In this document: positions 1 through 12,600 of the stretch, piece by piece
How the letters are laid out: every line of letters starts with the position of its first letter
Numbering within the stretch: position 1 is the first letter of the stretch
Assembly (NCBI RefSeq): GCF_042477335.2
Contig: NC_091256.1
Coordinates: forward strand, 49,369,001 to 49,433,000
Length of the DNA: 64,000 bases
Source: Ovis canadensis
Lineage: Eukaryota; Chordata; Mammalia; Artiodactyla; Bovidae
Reading direction: 5' to 3'
The notes under the pieces: generated by a model
Told to the model about the DNA's origin: nothing
The model's database searches: none
The model's input: the letters and a program-made list of their open reading frames with translations, nothing else
Program-made: the position numbers and the translations under genes

Positions 1-532
1 GCAGCACTTTCACAGCATCATCTTCCAGGATTTGAAACAGCTCAACTGGAATTCCATCACCTCCACTAGCTTTGTTCGTAGTGATGCTTTCTAAGGCCCA
101 CTTGACTTCACATTCCAGGACATCTGGCTCTAGGTGAGTGATCACACCATCATGATTATCTGGGTCATGAAGATCTTTTTTGTATAGGTCTTCTGTGTAT
201 CCTTGCCACCTCTTCTTAATATCTTCTGCTTCTGTTAGGTCCATACCATTTCTGTCCTTTATCGAGCCCATCTTTGCATGAAATATTCCCTTGGTATCTC
301 TAATTTTCTTGAAGAGATCTCTAGTCTTTCCCATTCTGTTGTTTTCCTCTATTTCTTTGCATTGATTGCTGAGGTAGGCTTTCTTATCTCTTCTTGCTAT
401 TCTTTGGAACTCTGCATTCAGATGCTTATATCTTTCCTTTTCTCCTTTGCTTTTCACTTCTCTTCTTTTCACAGCTATTTGTAAGGCCTCCTCAGACAGC
501 CATTTTGCTTTTTTGCATTTCTTTTCCATGAT
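1..532 (-). mobile_element. BovB (RTE) LINE fragment
   Basis: Reads as the reverse complement of the BovB segment between the endonuclease and reverse transcriptase. Its end matches, in opposite orientation, the + strand BovB at about 32640-32830 (the AAAAGGCAAAATGG-like and AAAGCCTTCTTC-like stretches). It continues past the left edge of the window. Confidence 0.85.
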
Positions 533-782
533 GCTAGTTTAGTCCCAGCATAAACCAGCTTGGGTCACATAAAGAAAAACTGCATATCTTGAAATGTGTC
601 CAAACACCAAATGTGACCATCGATGCACGGAGACCTCCCCAAGGGGCCTAGAGGAAAGAGAACTTCTGTTCCTATGATTCAAACCACATACATTCCAATA
701 GACAAGCAGAACCTGACATGTATGCCATAATTCTAGCCTCTCATGGCCATTGAAGACACTGCTAATCAAACACTATTAGGAC

Positions 783-990
783 TCAGGGACTCATACTCAG
801 ACATTTGCGACCCTTTAGACTATAGCCTGCCAATCTCCTCTGTTCATGGGATTTCCCAGGCAAGAATACTGGAGTGGGTTGCTATTTCCTCCTCTAGAGG
901 ATCTTCCCAACTCAGGGATCAAACCCATGTCTCCCATGTATCCTGCATTGCAGGAGATTCTTTATCTCTGAGACATCAGGGAAACCCAAT
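783..990 (-). mobile_element. Bov-tA/BOV-A2 SINE
   Basis: Shows the reverse-oriented ruminant SINE blocks: CAAGAATACTGGAGTGGG, GATCTTCCCAACTCAGGG, CTGCATTGCAGGAGATTC and a terminal AGGGAAACCC. Moderately diverged. Confidence 0.85.
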
Positions 991-1715
991 CAAACACTAT
1001 GCCCTTCACCTAATTAACCTCAGAATCCTTCTTAACACAATAACCCAGATTACCACTAATTAATCTGATGGGTTAGCATTAATCCATCAGAGTTGAGAGC
1101 TGGCTTGCAGAATAAATTGCCAGAATAGAGGGACAATTAGTAGAGTTGTTTGGTTAAAGTAATCTCAGTCATAGCAAAATGTAAGCCCAGAGACCTTGGG
1201 ATACCAGAGAAAAAATGCCCCTTATGTCAATCACATATACCCAATTATTAACACACTAAAAAAAAAATTTGATGAAGAATCAAGAGAAATGTGTTCTAGA
1301 TCCATCTGTGCCCAGCTGGCTATGTAATTGGACAGGTCAAACACTTATGCACAAAGCACTGTGAGGGACACAAAAATGAGAAACAGTCATCCTGCCCTGC
1401 AGAGCTACAATAAGACTGATAGAAAAGGGCAGGATCTTGTAATTCAGGAATAGTACTATGGGCATTTAAATGAGGTCAGGATAACATTCACTTGAGGGAA
1501 GCCAAGGAAGGCTTCATGGAGGAGAGAGTGTGTGATGGACTCTGGAAGATTTCAACAGGCAAATGAGACTGAGTGGGAAATAGCAGGGAGGAGATTGTAA
1601 AGAAAATGTACTGTCCTTGTTGGAAAATAAAAATAGTTTATTGGTACGTGGAGTATGAAAACATGGAAGAAGAGGACAGTGATGGAATGTTTGAGGATTC
1701 ACACTCCATTTAGAA

Positions 1716-1941
1716 GGAGCTTCCCTGGTGGCTCAGCTGGTAAATAATCTGCCTGCAATGCAGGAGATGAAGGAGATGCTGGTTCGATCCTCAGGTGGGG
1801 AAGATACCCTGGTGGAGGGCGTGGCAACCCACCCAGTATTCTTACCTGGGGAATCCCATAGAGAGAGGAGCCTGAAGGGCTACAGTCCTTAGGGTCACAA
1901 AGAGCTGGACACAACTGAAGCAACTGAGCATGCACACACGC
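1716..1941 (+). mobile_element. Bov-tA SINE with target-site duplication
   Basis: Starts GCTTCCCTGGTGGCTCAG and ends GAAGCAACTGAGCATG. The 12-bp direct repeat CTCCATTTAGAA at 1704-1715 and 1942-1953 is the target-site duplication, so the borders are firm. Minus-strand open frames here are SINE-derived. Confidence 0.92.
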
Positions 1942-2741
1942 GCTCCATTTAGAAAGCAATGGATAATAAGCAGAATGAATGTCTTTCTTTGTTGCTACTG
2001 CGTTTGTTTTGTTTGCATGATAGGAAGACCCATATATGTTTCTCTCAGGTAAAGAGAAAATACCGGGATAACAGGAAATGACTGAATACATTAGCCCAAA
2101 TTGAGACAAAATCCTAGCAGTAAAAGGAAGAAGTAGAACTGCAGATCCAAGTGGAAGGATTTGCCTTGAGAAAGTGCAGAGGCACACTTTCCTCAGAGAC
2201 AGGAAAGGAAGGAAAAAGGGACATGGACGAGAGATGTTGAGGTGGGGGAAAGAAGACACAGGAGCAAGCACAATGGAGGCCTCAATTCTTTCAGGAAAAC
2301 ATGGCATCTGTGGAGGCTGAAGAAGTCAGGGTGGAGAATGAAGGAAAAAAGAGGTCACTGTGAGGCACGTGATAGCACATCAAAAGGATGAGAAAGAGGG
2401 CGACCCAGCAGTAGCCTAAGTAGAACGGTACCCTATTAACATTTCCTTTCAGTCCCCATTACCTCGTCTGTAAAATGAGAACATGGAGTCAGTTTAAACA
2501 ATAGATAAAAACTAAATTACTAGGGTCTTGGGAGGCAGGAAAAATCACCTCCACCTTCATTCAGCAGCTCTCTCTTGATACAGAAGCGTCTTTAAGGCAC
2601 CTCTGTACTACCTGGAGATTCCTCTAAAGCCTGATTGAAAATCTCTAAACTAAGTGACCTTATAGGGGACTTTCAGCTCTAACATGCTATGAGTCTCCTG
2701 AATCTTTCTAGAGAAATCCCTTCCTGCTCCTACCTCAACAG

Positions 2742-2742
<1 letters not shown>

Positions 2743-2772
<30 letters not shown>
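2743..2772 (+). repeat. (CA)n microsatellite
   Basis: About 15 uninterrupted CA units. Likely length-polymorphic. Confidence 0.95.
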
Positions 2773-3587
2773 AGATGGTTAGAGATGTCTTTGCAGTCAA
2801 AGCAAGTGGCACATTCAAAACCTGTAGAATTAGAGTCTACCCAGGCAAGGGCTGCCCTTGCCACAAAATGTGCAAGGGTTATCTTTAGGACCTGTTCTGG
2901 GTGGAAGGGGCCACAAAGCAAAAACAAACAGGCAAACTGCAGAAACCTAATAAAACAAATATGGAGAAGGTTTCCATTTACAAATGGAGAGATGCCCTCA
3001 GCATTATAGAGATTATGGACTACTGCAGTTTAATTCAATATTCACGTGGGCCAGACCACAGTCCTAAAGAGGAAGCAGACAAAGGTTGCAATGGAAAAGA
3101 AAGCCCGTTTCTTTTCCGGGACGGGGGAGGGGTTGGCAATGTTTCAAAAGAAAAGGACCCACTTGTGCACACCGAATCCAGGGGCAGCCGGAGGCAAGTG
3201 TGGGACATCTGTTCCACAACCAGCTCTCTCAGGCTCTGGAGGGGGAAGGGGCTTAGAACAGTAATGCTAAAGGCCGATTGTTCAACTGTAGAGGAATGAC
3301 TGAAGAGAAACATGCCAGGAATTATCCTGTCGCTCATAACTGATATTACTCTTAGAGTGTTTCAGGTTAGGAAGGAGCCTTGAGAAACAGCCTTCATGTA
3401 GAACCACACTGACATCACCTAGAGGTAATTATGCTATGCTGACAGAAACACATTCTGCTTCACCCTCCACATCTCTGTAACAATAATCCTCCCCTGGAAT
3501 GACATTCTTCCTCTGTGTATCAGGGTCTTTCCCTCCACACATGGATCCTTTTGCTTACTCCAGTTATTGAGCGCCCACTATGTGCTT

Positions 3588-3922
3588 TGTGCTGTGCTGT
3601 ACTTAGTCACTCAGTTGTATCAGCCTCTGCAATTCCATGGACTGTAGTCCGCCAGGCTCCTCTGTTCATGGGGATTCTCCAAGCAAGAACACTGGAGTGG
3701 GTTGCCATGCCCTCCTCCAGAGGAATCTTCCCAACCCAGGGATCGAATCCAGGTCTCCTGCATTGCAGGCAGATTATTTACCAGCTGAGCCAGCAGTGAA
3801 GCCCAAGAATACTGGAGTGGGTAGCCCATCCCTTCTCCAGGAGAACTTCCTGACCCAGGAATTGAACCGAGATCTCCTGCATTGCAGGTGGACTCTTTAC
3901 CAGCTGAGCAACCCAGCAAACC
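3588..3922 (-). mobile_element. Two adjacent Bov-tA SINE copies, second truncated
   Basis: A full reverse-oriented copy at 3588-3803 is followed directly by a second partial copy at 3805-3922. The second starts within CAAGAATACTGGAGTGGG and repeats the distal half. This is a tandem or one-and-a-half unit. Confidence 0.85.
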
Positions 3923-4668
3923 CACGAGGCACCTTATTACCACATATTTTTGGATTCAGTGAGGGCAATGATTAAGTATAAGACTTTACCCCTTAAATCA
4001 TTGAAGGTTTCTTTAAGTGTGTTCAGCCTAACTCTTACGGGGGCCAAAATGATCCGTTAAATGGATACCTTTTTACTTCTTCTGAAAAATTTATTTTTTA
4101 AGTTCAGTAATCTTAGTAGGTTTCATTTTATTCATATATTAAACAAACATTTATTGAATTCATATCATCTTGGAATAGATCCACCTGATAGGCCCCTACC
4201 CTCTCATGGGGTTCCTCAAGCCTTCTCTGAGGTTTCCACAGCCCGCTTGTGCTGTAGATCTGAAGACAGATCTACAGATTGTGGACAGACTATATATAGG
4301 CAGTCTGACTATAGGGAAAAGAAGTGACAAAGTAAAATGGGCTCTGACTGTTCAAAGGAGAGGAAAAGAAGGAAACAGTTGTTCTTGAGGACAAGAGCTA
4401 TGAACAACCTAGCTCAGGGTTCCCCACACTCAGCATTGAGAGAAAGTCTCTAATGTGTCTATATAGTAGTCACTTTAATTATCATTTTATATCCATTTTT
4501 CAAATGAGAAAGGAGAGACCTCTGACCTGACAAAGCTTTCTTCCCATTGCCAACAATCTTCTCTGGAGGACACAGAACTTGAGAAAGTAAATCTCCATGA
4601 TAATTATAGAAAAATAATACAAAACAGGTAATATTTTTTGAGAGCTTATCAGGCACTGTTCTAAATGC

Positions 4669-4719
4669 ATTCAGTTCAGTTCAGTTCAGTTCAGTCGCAC
4701 AGTCGTCTCTGACTCTTTG
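4669..4719 (-). mobile_element. BovB 3' tail fragment
   Basis: Repeated TTCAG units followed by TCGCACAGTCGTCTCTGAC, the typical reverse-oriented BovB 3' terminus, cut short. Confidence 0.75.
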
Positions 4720-4734
4720 GAATTAGAGCTATCA

Positions 4735-4905
4735 TTTCATTTTATCCTAGGGTTATATATACTATTGTTATTCCTATTTCGAGAGGAGAAAACTGAGACA
4801 CAGAGAACTTAAGAAAATTCCCAAGGTCACCCAGCTAAAAATGTTCTGCTTAAATATGAACCCAGGCTGTCTGACTCCAGGACCTGTGCTGTCAAGAACT
4901 ATACT
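4735..4905. mobile_element. MIR-like SINE
   Basis: Contains GAAAACTGAGACACAGAGA, AAGGTCACCCAGCTA and AACCCAGGCTGTCTGACTCC, the conserved MIR order. Confidence 0.7.
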
Positions 4906-5097
4906 CCATTCATTTCCAGAGTCTGTGCCATAGCTCAGGAATAAGGGCATGCAAATCCTGGACTGTTCATGAAATCCCGTGAAGTGTTCTACTGAATATA
5001 ATGTCCTTACTATTGTATTGCAGCACCAAGTGGACCAAGAAGCCAAAAACTCCTCCATTCTTGCCCTTATTATTTCCCCTTTTCCCTCCTCTCATTC

Positions 5098-5320
5098 GGG
5101 CTTCCCTGGTGGCTCAGACAGCAAATAATACACCCGCAATGTGGGAGACCTGAGTTCAACCCCTGGGTTGGGAAGATCCCCTGGAAAAGGGGACCCACTG
5201 GAAAAGCTACCCACTCCAGTATTCTGGCCTAGAGAATTCCATGGACAGAGAAGCCTGGCAGGCTACAGTCCACAGGGTCACAAAGAATTTGACATGACTG
5301 AGCGACTTCCACATACACAC
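5098..5320 (+). mobile_element. Bov-tA SINE
   Basis: GGGCTTCCCTGGTGGCTCAG at the start, GGGAAGATCCCCTGG in the middle and GACATGACTGAGCGACTTCC at the end. Confidence 0.88.
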
Positions 5321-5329
5321 ATCTCGCAT

Positions 5330-6320
5330 TCAGTTGCCCCTTCAAGACAAAAATGTTTTCCCTAAGTGCCCTCATCAACTCTCAGGAAAAACATGCGTCC
5401 ACGCACAGCATACCATGACAACTGGCAGACTAACATGGAGAGAATGCCAAGAGTGCCCACAGCCAGGGGTCCCAGCGGGGCCTGGGAATCACTGGGACAT
5501 TTTTTTCACCGAGGCAAAACCTGGAGGGGAGGCTTAGGACTTGCAGACCTCATTCAGAAGTGCCATGGACCTGTACTCTCTGTATATACCTTAAACACAC
5601 CAGACCTTGTGTTTTTACCAAGAGAAACAAGCAGAGGAGGAAAGAGACAGAGTATGTTGGATTCCACCCTATAGGCTGACATCTGTGATACATTCTTTCA
5701 CAATAGGCTTCAGTGTTTCCTGTAAAGTTTTCTTCTTCCTGCTTTTACAATTATCTTCCAAAATTTTGCAAAACAAAGTTGGTTTTGGTCTCTTTATTTT
5801 CTATTTTTGTCTGTGGGTTCAATTGTTTTAAGGTCTCCATGGTTTCATGACTTATCCAATTTCAGTGAGTCGCCACTGCTCTTTGATTTTTAAACATGCC
5901 ATTACTAAATGCTTTAAAGTTTCTTGAACTATTTTTATGAAAATCTTTACAACAAGACATTATACACATCTCTACCCTTCTTTAACAGTGTATATTCCAA
6001 ATTTAGCCCTTTATTACTGCTAACTAGAAATCGGCAGTATTAACAAAGTATTATTTACGATATGATGCTCTCAGATGCCAGAGAAAAGTGAATGAGCTTT
6101 GGTCACACACTGACTGATCCCAAAATGTTTATAACTGATGTTTTTATCCTTACACTCTAATTGTTTCCCTTGCTATCTGCTCTCACTTCTCAATATTACA
6201 GCTCTTTAGAGCTATTCACATTCTCTTCATTCCTATAATCCAGAAGAAACTTGATCATGTTTAACTACATCAAACCAACACTAAATTTAATTCTAATACC
6301 TGGCTTCAAGTTTAAGGATG
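5330..6320. other. FMO1 intron 2 sequence, no gene seen
   Basis: AT-rich, unassigned sequence. Short open frames at 5334-5831 have no recognisable domain and no splice-consistent FMO sequence. The missing FMO1 first coding exon was looked for here and not found. Confidence 0.5.
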
Positions 6321-6324
6321 GTCT

Positions 6325-6745
6325 AAAGCTGTGCTGTCCAGTAAGGTAGCCACCAGCCACATGTAACTGTGGAATGTAGTCGATTTGACTAAGGAACTGA
6401 ATTTTTTATTTCATTTAATTTTGATTAATTTTAATTTTAAAGCCAATACTCAATTCAGTTATTGGTGAATCTTTAAACATTTGTTAACAATTTGGGTATG
6501 CAAATCCACTTTTTCCAGTGAAAATTTAGCATTTGGATTCAGATTTGTAAAATATACACTAGACCTAAAAGACTTAATATGAGAAAAAAGTTCATACTTC
6601 GTTAATAATTTTGATTGATTACATATTGAAATTATAAAGTTTTAGAACTATTAAGTATCCTCTTTACCTTTTTTAATGTGGCTATAGGAAATTTTTAAAG
6701 TGCATGTGTGGCCTACATCCCACTCTCATCAGGTAGGACTGCTCG
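6325..6745. mobile_element. hAT-type MITE remnant
   Basis: Begins CTGTGCTGTCCAGTAAGG and shares GTAGCCACCAGCCACATGT and the ACTAAGGAACTGAATTTTT block with the hAT MITE at 36466-36906. The right terminus is decayed. Confidence 0.6.
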
Positions 6746-7349
6746 AAAGTCTTGTTACTCAAAGCATGGTCCATGACCAGTAGCATCTGCATCTGAACTT
6801 GTTAGACATACAGAATCTCAGGCTCACCCAGACCTACTAAGTCCACATCTACACATTAATAAGATTCCCCAAGCAATTCTGAATAAGATTTAGAAGCGCT
6901 CATCTAGAGAGCTATGATTCTCAAGCTGTGGAAAAGAATCAGATTTGTTTGTTTTAATTTCCAAGGAAGTATAGACACTTATATTTGTGAAATACAATAA
7001 AAAGAGCTATAATAAGGTGAAAATGAAACAAAACATAAATTCAAATTTCTTTGAAAGTATGTACAAGACAATTACTGTAGAGAATCACTATTATACTTGT
7101 GATTTTTTGCCGAACAAAACATTATATGTGAAATACCAGTTCTCCATTAAACACCTATAGCCACACTTTCTCTATGCATTGTACATATTAATACTTAAGG
7201 CTTATAATGTGGTAATTAAGCTTGCTTCTTGTTTGTCATTTTATCTAATCTGGATTGGATGGGCGACAACACTCCTCCCAAGACCTAACATATATCTAAA
7301 CCATTTCTAAGTTTTGTTTAACAGCACACATAGAGAAATGAGGCTCACA

Positions 7350-7690
7350 GAATATAAGAATGGAATGTCCAAAAGTCTGTTCTATACCTCTGTGTCTCTT
7401 GGACTCTGTGGGAGAGGGAGAGGGTGGGATGATTTGGGAGAATGGCATTGAAACACATATAATATCATGTAAGAAACGAATCGCCAGTCTAGGTTCGATG
7501 CAGGATACAGGATGCTTGGGGCTGGTGTACTGGGATGACCCAGAGAGATGGTATGGGGAGGGAGGTGGGAAGGGGGTTCAGGATTGGGAACTCATGTACA
7601 CCCGTGGCGGATTCATGTTGATGTATGGCAAAACCAATACAGTATTGTAAAATAAAATAAAGTAAAATAAAAAAATTTTAAAAAAAGAAT
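7350..7690 (+). mobile_element. Ruminant L1 3' end
   Basis: Contains GGCGGATTCATGTTGATGTA and ATGGCAAAACCAATACAGTA followed by an A-rich AAAATAAA tail, the characteristic bovine L1 3' UTR. The open frame at 7360-7650 lies in it and is not a gene. Confidence 0.88.
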
Positions 7691-9459
7691 GAAATGGAAG
7701 AAGAAAATTCAAAGCAACCTCAGCAAGCTCAGGATATTCATTTTCTTAACTGCTATCCAAAGTGAAGCAAGTGGCACTGTATTTTTAAAACTTATCTTCA
7801 GTCCTTTATCAGTAGTAGTCAGTTCTGACCATTTATTCTGTAAAGTTATAATCAAATATCATCTTCCAGTCAAAGAAAATAGCTTATAGCTTTTATGCAC
7901 TTTTGGGTAACAGTTTTCAAACCTTGAAATGTCACACACTGTAATGGAGTCCTACTCACATGACTACTACACAGTTCAAATCCCACACAACTCATCACAT
8001 GACTTAGACAAAGACAAGATGGATCCCGTTCATCACTAAGGGGTCCACATGCGTGAATACTGAACAATGTCAAATTATTGCTATAAAAGTTTTAAGATGC
8101 TTACCCTCAATTTCTGTACCTAAATTGTCATAAACTGGTAGCAAAGAGTTCATACCAGTCTGGCTCTTTGAACAGCACTGCTTTAGATCTTCCTACAGAA
8201 TAAAAGGTCAGGATTTAAACAGTCATCTTTCTCGGAAGCCATTTAGATTTTAGTTTTCTAGAGGTGTTCTGGATAAATAAGACTGTCAGATATGGAGCCA
8301 CAGATAAGCAAGATAAGGTGAACTCATTAGTTGATGGGATCTGTATCATTAATTCAAACTACAAAGATATGTTATAATTTTATTTTCTGTTATCACAACA
8401 CATGTCCCATTTCATACAGCTCTAGATTCATACCTTTTGAGGGAACAAAGTATGTCCTCTCCATATGTGAGGTTTATGTTCACATTTCTACTTGATTATA
8501 AAAATGATTTTTTTTCCACAGGAAAAAGGAACTATACATATCCAAGATGGCAAATAATATTAAAATGCTAAGAACTTTCCCACTGAAATTAGAACAATCC
8601 TTTATAATACATCCAAAAAAAACAGAGACAATGTATACACCTAAATGAGTAACTAAAACTGCCCACTGTTGTTATTTGCTAGTTATTTAAGTTCAGACTG
8701 GGATGGGAAATTCTTTAGCATTTTGCCATGCTTGCAGTTGTCCAGTCTGGAAACCCTTGACCTGCTTCTTCTCCCAAACCTTAAATCTAATCAGTTTCAC
8801 AATCCTATGCATTCTACCTTTCTGCTACCTAACAAATCCCATCTCTTTCACTTTCAACTGTCATTGCTTTTGCTCAGGTTCTCATTGGCAATTGTGTGGA
8901 TTTGTATTTCAAGTTCTTAACTAGCCTCATTCCCTTCCTTTCCAGATCCCTTTATCTTTTATAAAACCAGAATTATCTTTTCAAAATTTAATATGAATCA
9001 CTTCCATCGATTTCTACAAAATTCAAATTTCTTAATTTTAGATACAAAATCCTTCATAATCTGAATGCCCTTTCTCCATAATCCTTTTGACAATACCTCA
9101 TGAAATCAACATACCTAGCAACCATTCATCATCTAGAAACTACTTCCTGAGTCTGGTGTATTTCCATATTCTCCTTTATTTTGCAGTGATACTGTGTAAA
9201 TCTAGACAGGTAAGTTTATCCTGTGTTTGTTAGCACATAATGATGAAATTGTAATTCTGATCATGATATTCATCATTTTTCAAGTTAAGTGCAGGTTACC
9301 AAATCCCATTAGAAAGTAGAAGGTTGCATGCATAAACTGTCTGGGTCACCTTAATCTTAGTCAAAGTTTCAAATGTCTAAAAATTAGTATTCATTTCATG
9401 TGTGTGCACGCAATATGCACACATGCATACACACTCACGCGCATGCACTGCTTGTACAG
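7691..9459. other. FMO1 intron 2, 3' part, nothing recognised
   Basis: AT-rich sequence without a recognised repeat or conserved open frame. It ends in a CA/GT-rich stretch (about 9400-9440) next to the exon 3 acceptor. Confidence 0.5.
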
Positions 9460-9648
9460 GAACATGTTGAAGAAGGCAGAGCCAGCCTCTACAAGTCTGT
9501 GGTTTCCAACAGCTGCAAGGAGATGTCTTGTTACCCGGACTTTCCATTCCCAGAAGATTATCCAAACTATGTGCCAAATTCTCTATTCCTGGATTATCTC
9601 AAAATGTATGCAAACCGGTTCAACCTCCTGGAATGCATTCAATTCAAG
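9460..9648 (+). CDS. FMO1: FMO1 coding exon 3 (189 bp, phase 0-0)
   Basis: Opens with [14 protein letters not shown] after a CTTGTACAG acceptor and closes with IQFK before GTAAGAAAGG. It encodes residues 45-107 if exon 2 has the normal 44 codons. The length of 189 bp and phase 0 at both ends match the same exon of FMO4 at 53948-54136. The [16 protein letters not shown] region is typical of the FMO family. The exon lies just after a short CA-rich stretch (about 9400-9440) that makes a purine/pyrimidine-alternating tract rather than a classic polypyrimidine tract. Confidence 0.96.
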
Positions 9649-12600
9649 GTAAGAAAGGCACAAAACATCAGTTAGCAGTCAGCAAGTATTTCCTACCTAT
9701 TTTGTGTTATCTCTTTCTACCTGGGGTTCTATAAATGAGAGAATGAACTGGCAAGACCAACAACACCTGGTTGGATTCTTTTCCCCTTTTACTTACAATC
9801 ACCCTAAGTAAATCTGGAGGTAGAAGTAAATACTTGGTTTAAGGATTCACATGTAGAATTTTTTCAGTTTGCAATGCTTCCATCCAAGTATCCAAATGGA
9901 CCTTAAAAATGTCAAACCGCATTCTCAGTTTGGGCCAAATGCCTATACACAAGGACATTGAGAACTTCCTACCAGCTCCAGGGCTCTCCCTTTTTACTGT
10001 CCGTTTATAGAAATGGATGTGTGCACTGGCTCATACACAAGAGAATCTCACTGTTTGAAGGAAAGCCTTTCTAGATATCTTTGGAATTAGAAAAATCTTT
10101 GACATTGTTCTTCTCATTGACCATACCCATCTCCTTTCCCATTTTAGGGGAAGAGACAGGAGGTAGGTAGAAAGACAGAAGCAAATAAATATATCCTCTT
10201 TCTTTCTTCCTGTTTTTCCTTTCTCTGCAAGAAACACATGAAAATTCATGCGATTCTCTTCTCCCATTACCCTCCCTATAAGAGGTAGGGATGGTTAGGA
10301 ATTCATGGAGAATTACACAGAAAAAGTAACATGAGTGGAAAGATTGGCCAAAACAAGTACCACATAAGATTCACATTCACAACCTTTAAAGTGTTCCTGA
10401 TCAAAATGAAATCACTATCTGTACCTCCATATTCATTGCAGCATTATTTACAAAGGCCAAACTATAGAAATAACTTGTGTCCATTGATGGATAAGTGGAT
10501 AAAGAAATGTCATAGATGATTAATAGATAGACAGATAGACAGATGATGGAATATTATTAGCCATGGTTAAAAAAAAAATTCTGTCACTTGCAAACACATG
10601 GATGAACCCTGAGGGCATTATACTAAATGAAATAACTCAGACAGAGAAAGACAAATTTGTATGATCTCATTTATATGTAGAATCCAAAAAATAAAAAGGG
10701 ACCTTCCCTGGCAGTCCAGCAGCTAAGACTCTGAACTCCCAATGCAGGGGGCATGTGTTCAATCCCCAGTTGGGAAACTAAAGATTCCTCATGCCCCCGA
10801 AGCATGGTCAAAACAAACAAACAAAACAAACAAACAAAAAAATCCAAACTCATAGAAATAGAGAACATACTGATGGCTGCCAGAAGTAGGCTAGGGAGTA
10901 AGGGAAGGTGGTCAAAAGGTATAAACTTCCAGTTATAAGACAAATTAGTTCTGGAGATACATTCTATATTGTGTAAATCAATTCTGGAGATGTATTGGTA
11001 ATTATACCATACTGTATATTTAAAAGTTGCTAAGAGAATAGATCATAAAAGTTCTTATCAGAAGAAAAAAATTGTAACTATGTGGGGTGATAAATGTTAA
11101 CTAAACTTATTGTGGTAATCATGTTACAATATGCACACATGTCAAATCATTAGGTTATACACTTTAAACTTCTACAGTGTTATATGTCAATTATATCTCA
11201 ATAAAACTGGAGAAAATTAAAAGTACTCTAGTTGTCCAAAGAATATTTCATCCTACTTCCTTATTTCCCATAAGACAGAGTAAAAATAAAACAGTACCAT
11301 AATTGATGGATATAATCCACAAAAATATTTTTAATGTATCAGAATTTCTGAACCTGAAGTATTTCCTTTGCTACATGCTTTCCAAGCCTGTTTTTAAAAA
11401 TATATATAAAACTGGATGTTCACCAAAGTTTTAAGAAAGTACACACAAGCAGCTGTCTGTGAGAGGTTTTGTTTTTCCTTCCTCTCTATACATTCCAAAT
11501 TTTCAATGATAAATTCAGTATTTTCAAGATAAAAATAAATTTTATCTTGAATGATTTTTTAATTACCTGAAAATTTATGTTTTAAAAAGATGATTGCTAA
11601 TACAAATGTAGACCCCAACAAGCACTTCAAGTATGATAAACCAGACAGTGAACCATTAAGTGGGACTTGAGAAGTCTGCCTTCTTTGAAACCTGAAGAGG
11701 AAAATGAGGCAGCAAAGTCTCTTTCATGCTTTTAAATTTGACTTGTAAATTTCTTTTATATATTTTCTGAATCAGAACCTCATACCCATGGACATACATG
11801 CACTCGAAGAGAACAAAAATAGACTACAGTTGACCCTGGGGCAACATGGGTGATTAGAGGTGCCAACTCTGCACAATGGAAATCTCCCATTTCCTCCATT
11901 TCTGTGCTGTCTCTGTATCCACAGTTCCACATCCATGGAATCAAACACTTATGAATCCTGTTTACTGTAATATTTACTGTTTTTTAAAAATCTACATATA
12001 AGTGGACCTGCACAGTTCAAACCCATGTTGTTCAAGAATCAGCTGTATTTGAAATTCAGACAACTCCACGGAAATTCATGCATAAAACGAGCACTTTTCC
12101 ACAGTTCCCCCAGTCAGGGCAAATCTCAGTACCATAGCCTATAAGGCCTTTCATAAGCTACTTGTGACCAGATTTATATTTTCAATTATATACTATCCAT
12201 GTCTCTATTAAAGGAACTGTTGAAAAGAATTGTCTCTTGAGTCCCTTTGCTGTTCACCTGAAACTACCACACCATTTTTAATTGGCTATACTCCAATACA
12301 AAATAAAAAGTTTAAAGTTTAAAAAAAAAGAGTTGTTTCTATGAGAACTAGACATGGAAGATAAAGAATTTCAAAAATACAGAAATACCTAGGTTATAAT
12401 CTTGGTTCTATTACTCACTGTGAGACTTGGAGCAAATCACTTAAAATTTTTGGACCTTATCACCTCTCTTCAATACCCCTCTACAACTCTAAGTTTAGAA
12501 TCCTTCCATCCAGAACATTGTGATTCACCTGAGAGCCCAGTTCAATATCTAGGGTTATGCTTATTATATTTATAGTATAATAAATATGTATGTGCTCGAG

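Noticed and set aside
1699-2307. 202-codon minus-strand open frame
   Set aside because: Half of it is an antisense Bov-tA SINE (1716-1941) and the rest has no family features.
1-9459. FMO1 first coding exon (start codon and GxGxxG)
   Set aside because: Searched by eye for an ATG-led GAGVSG-type exon; none found, so it must lie left of the window.
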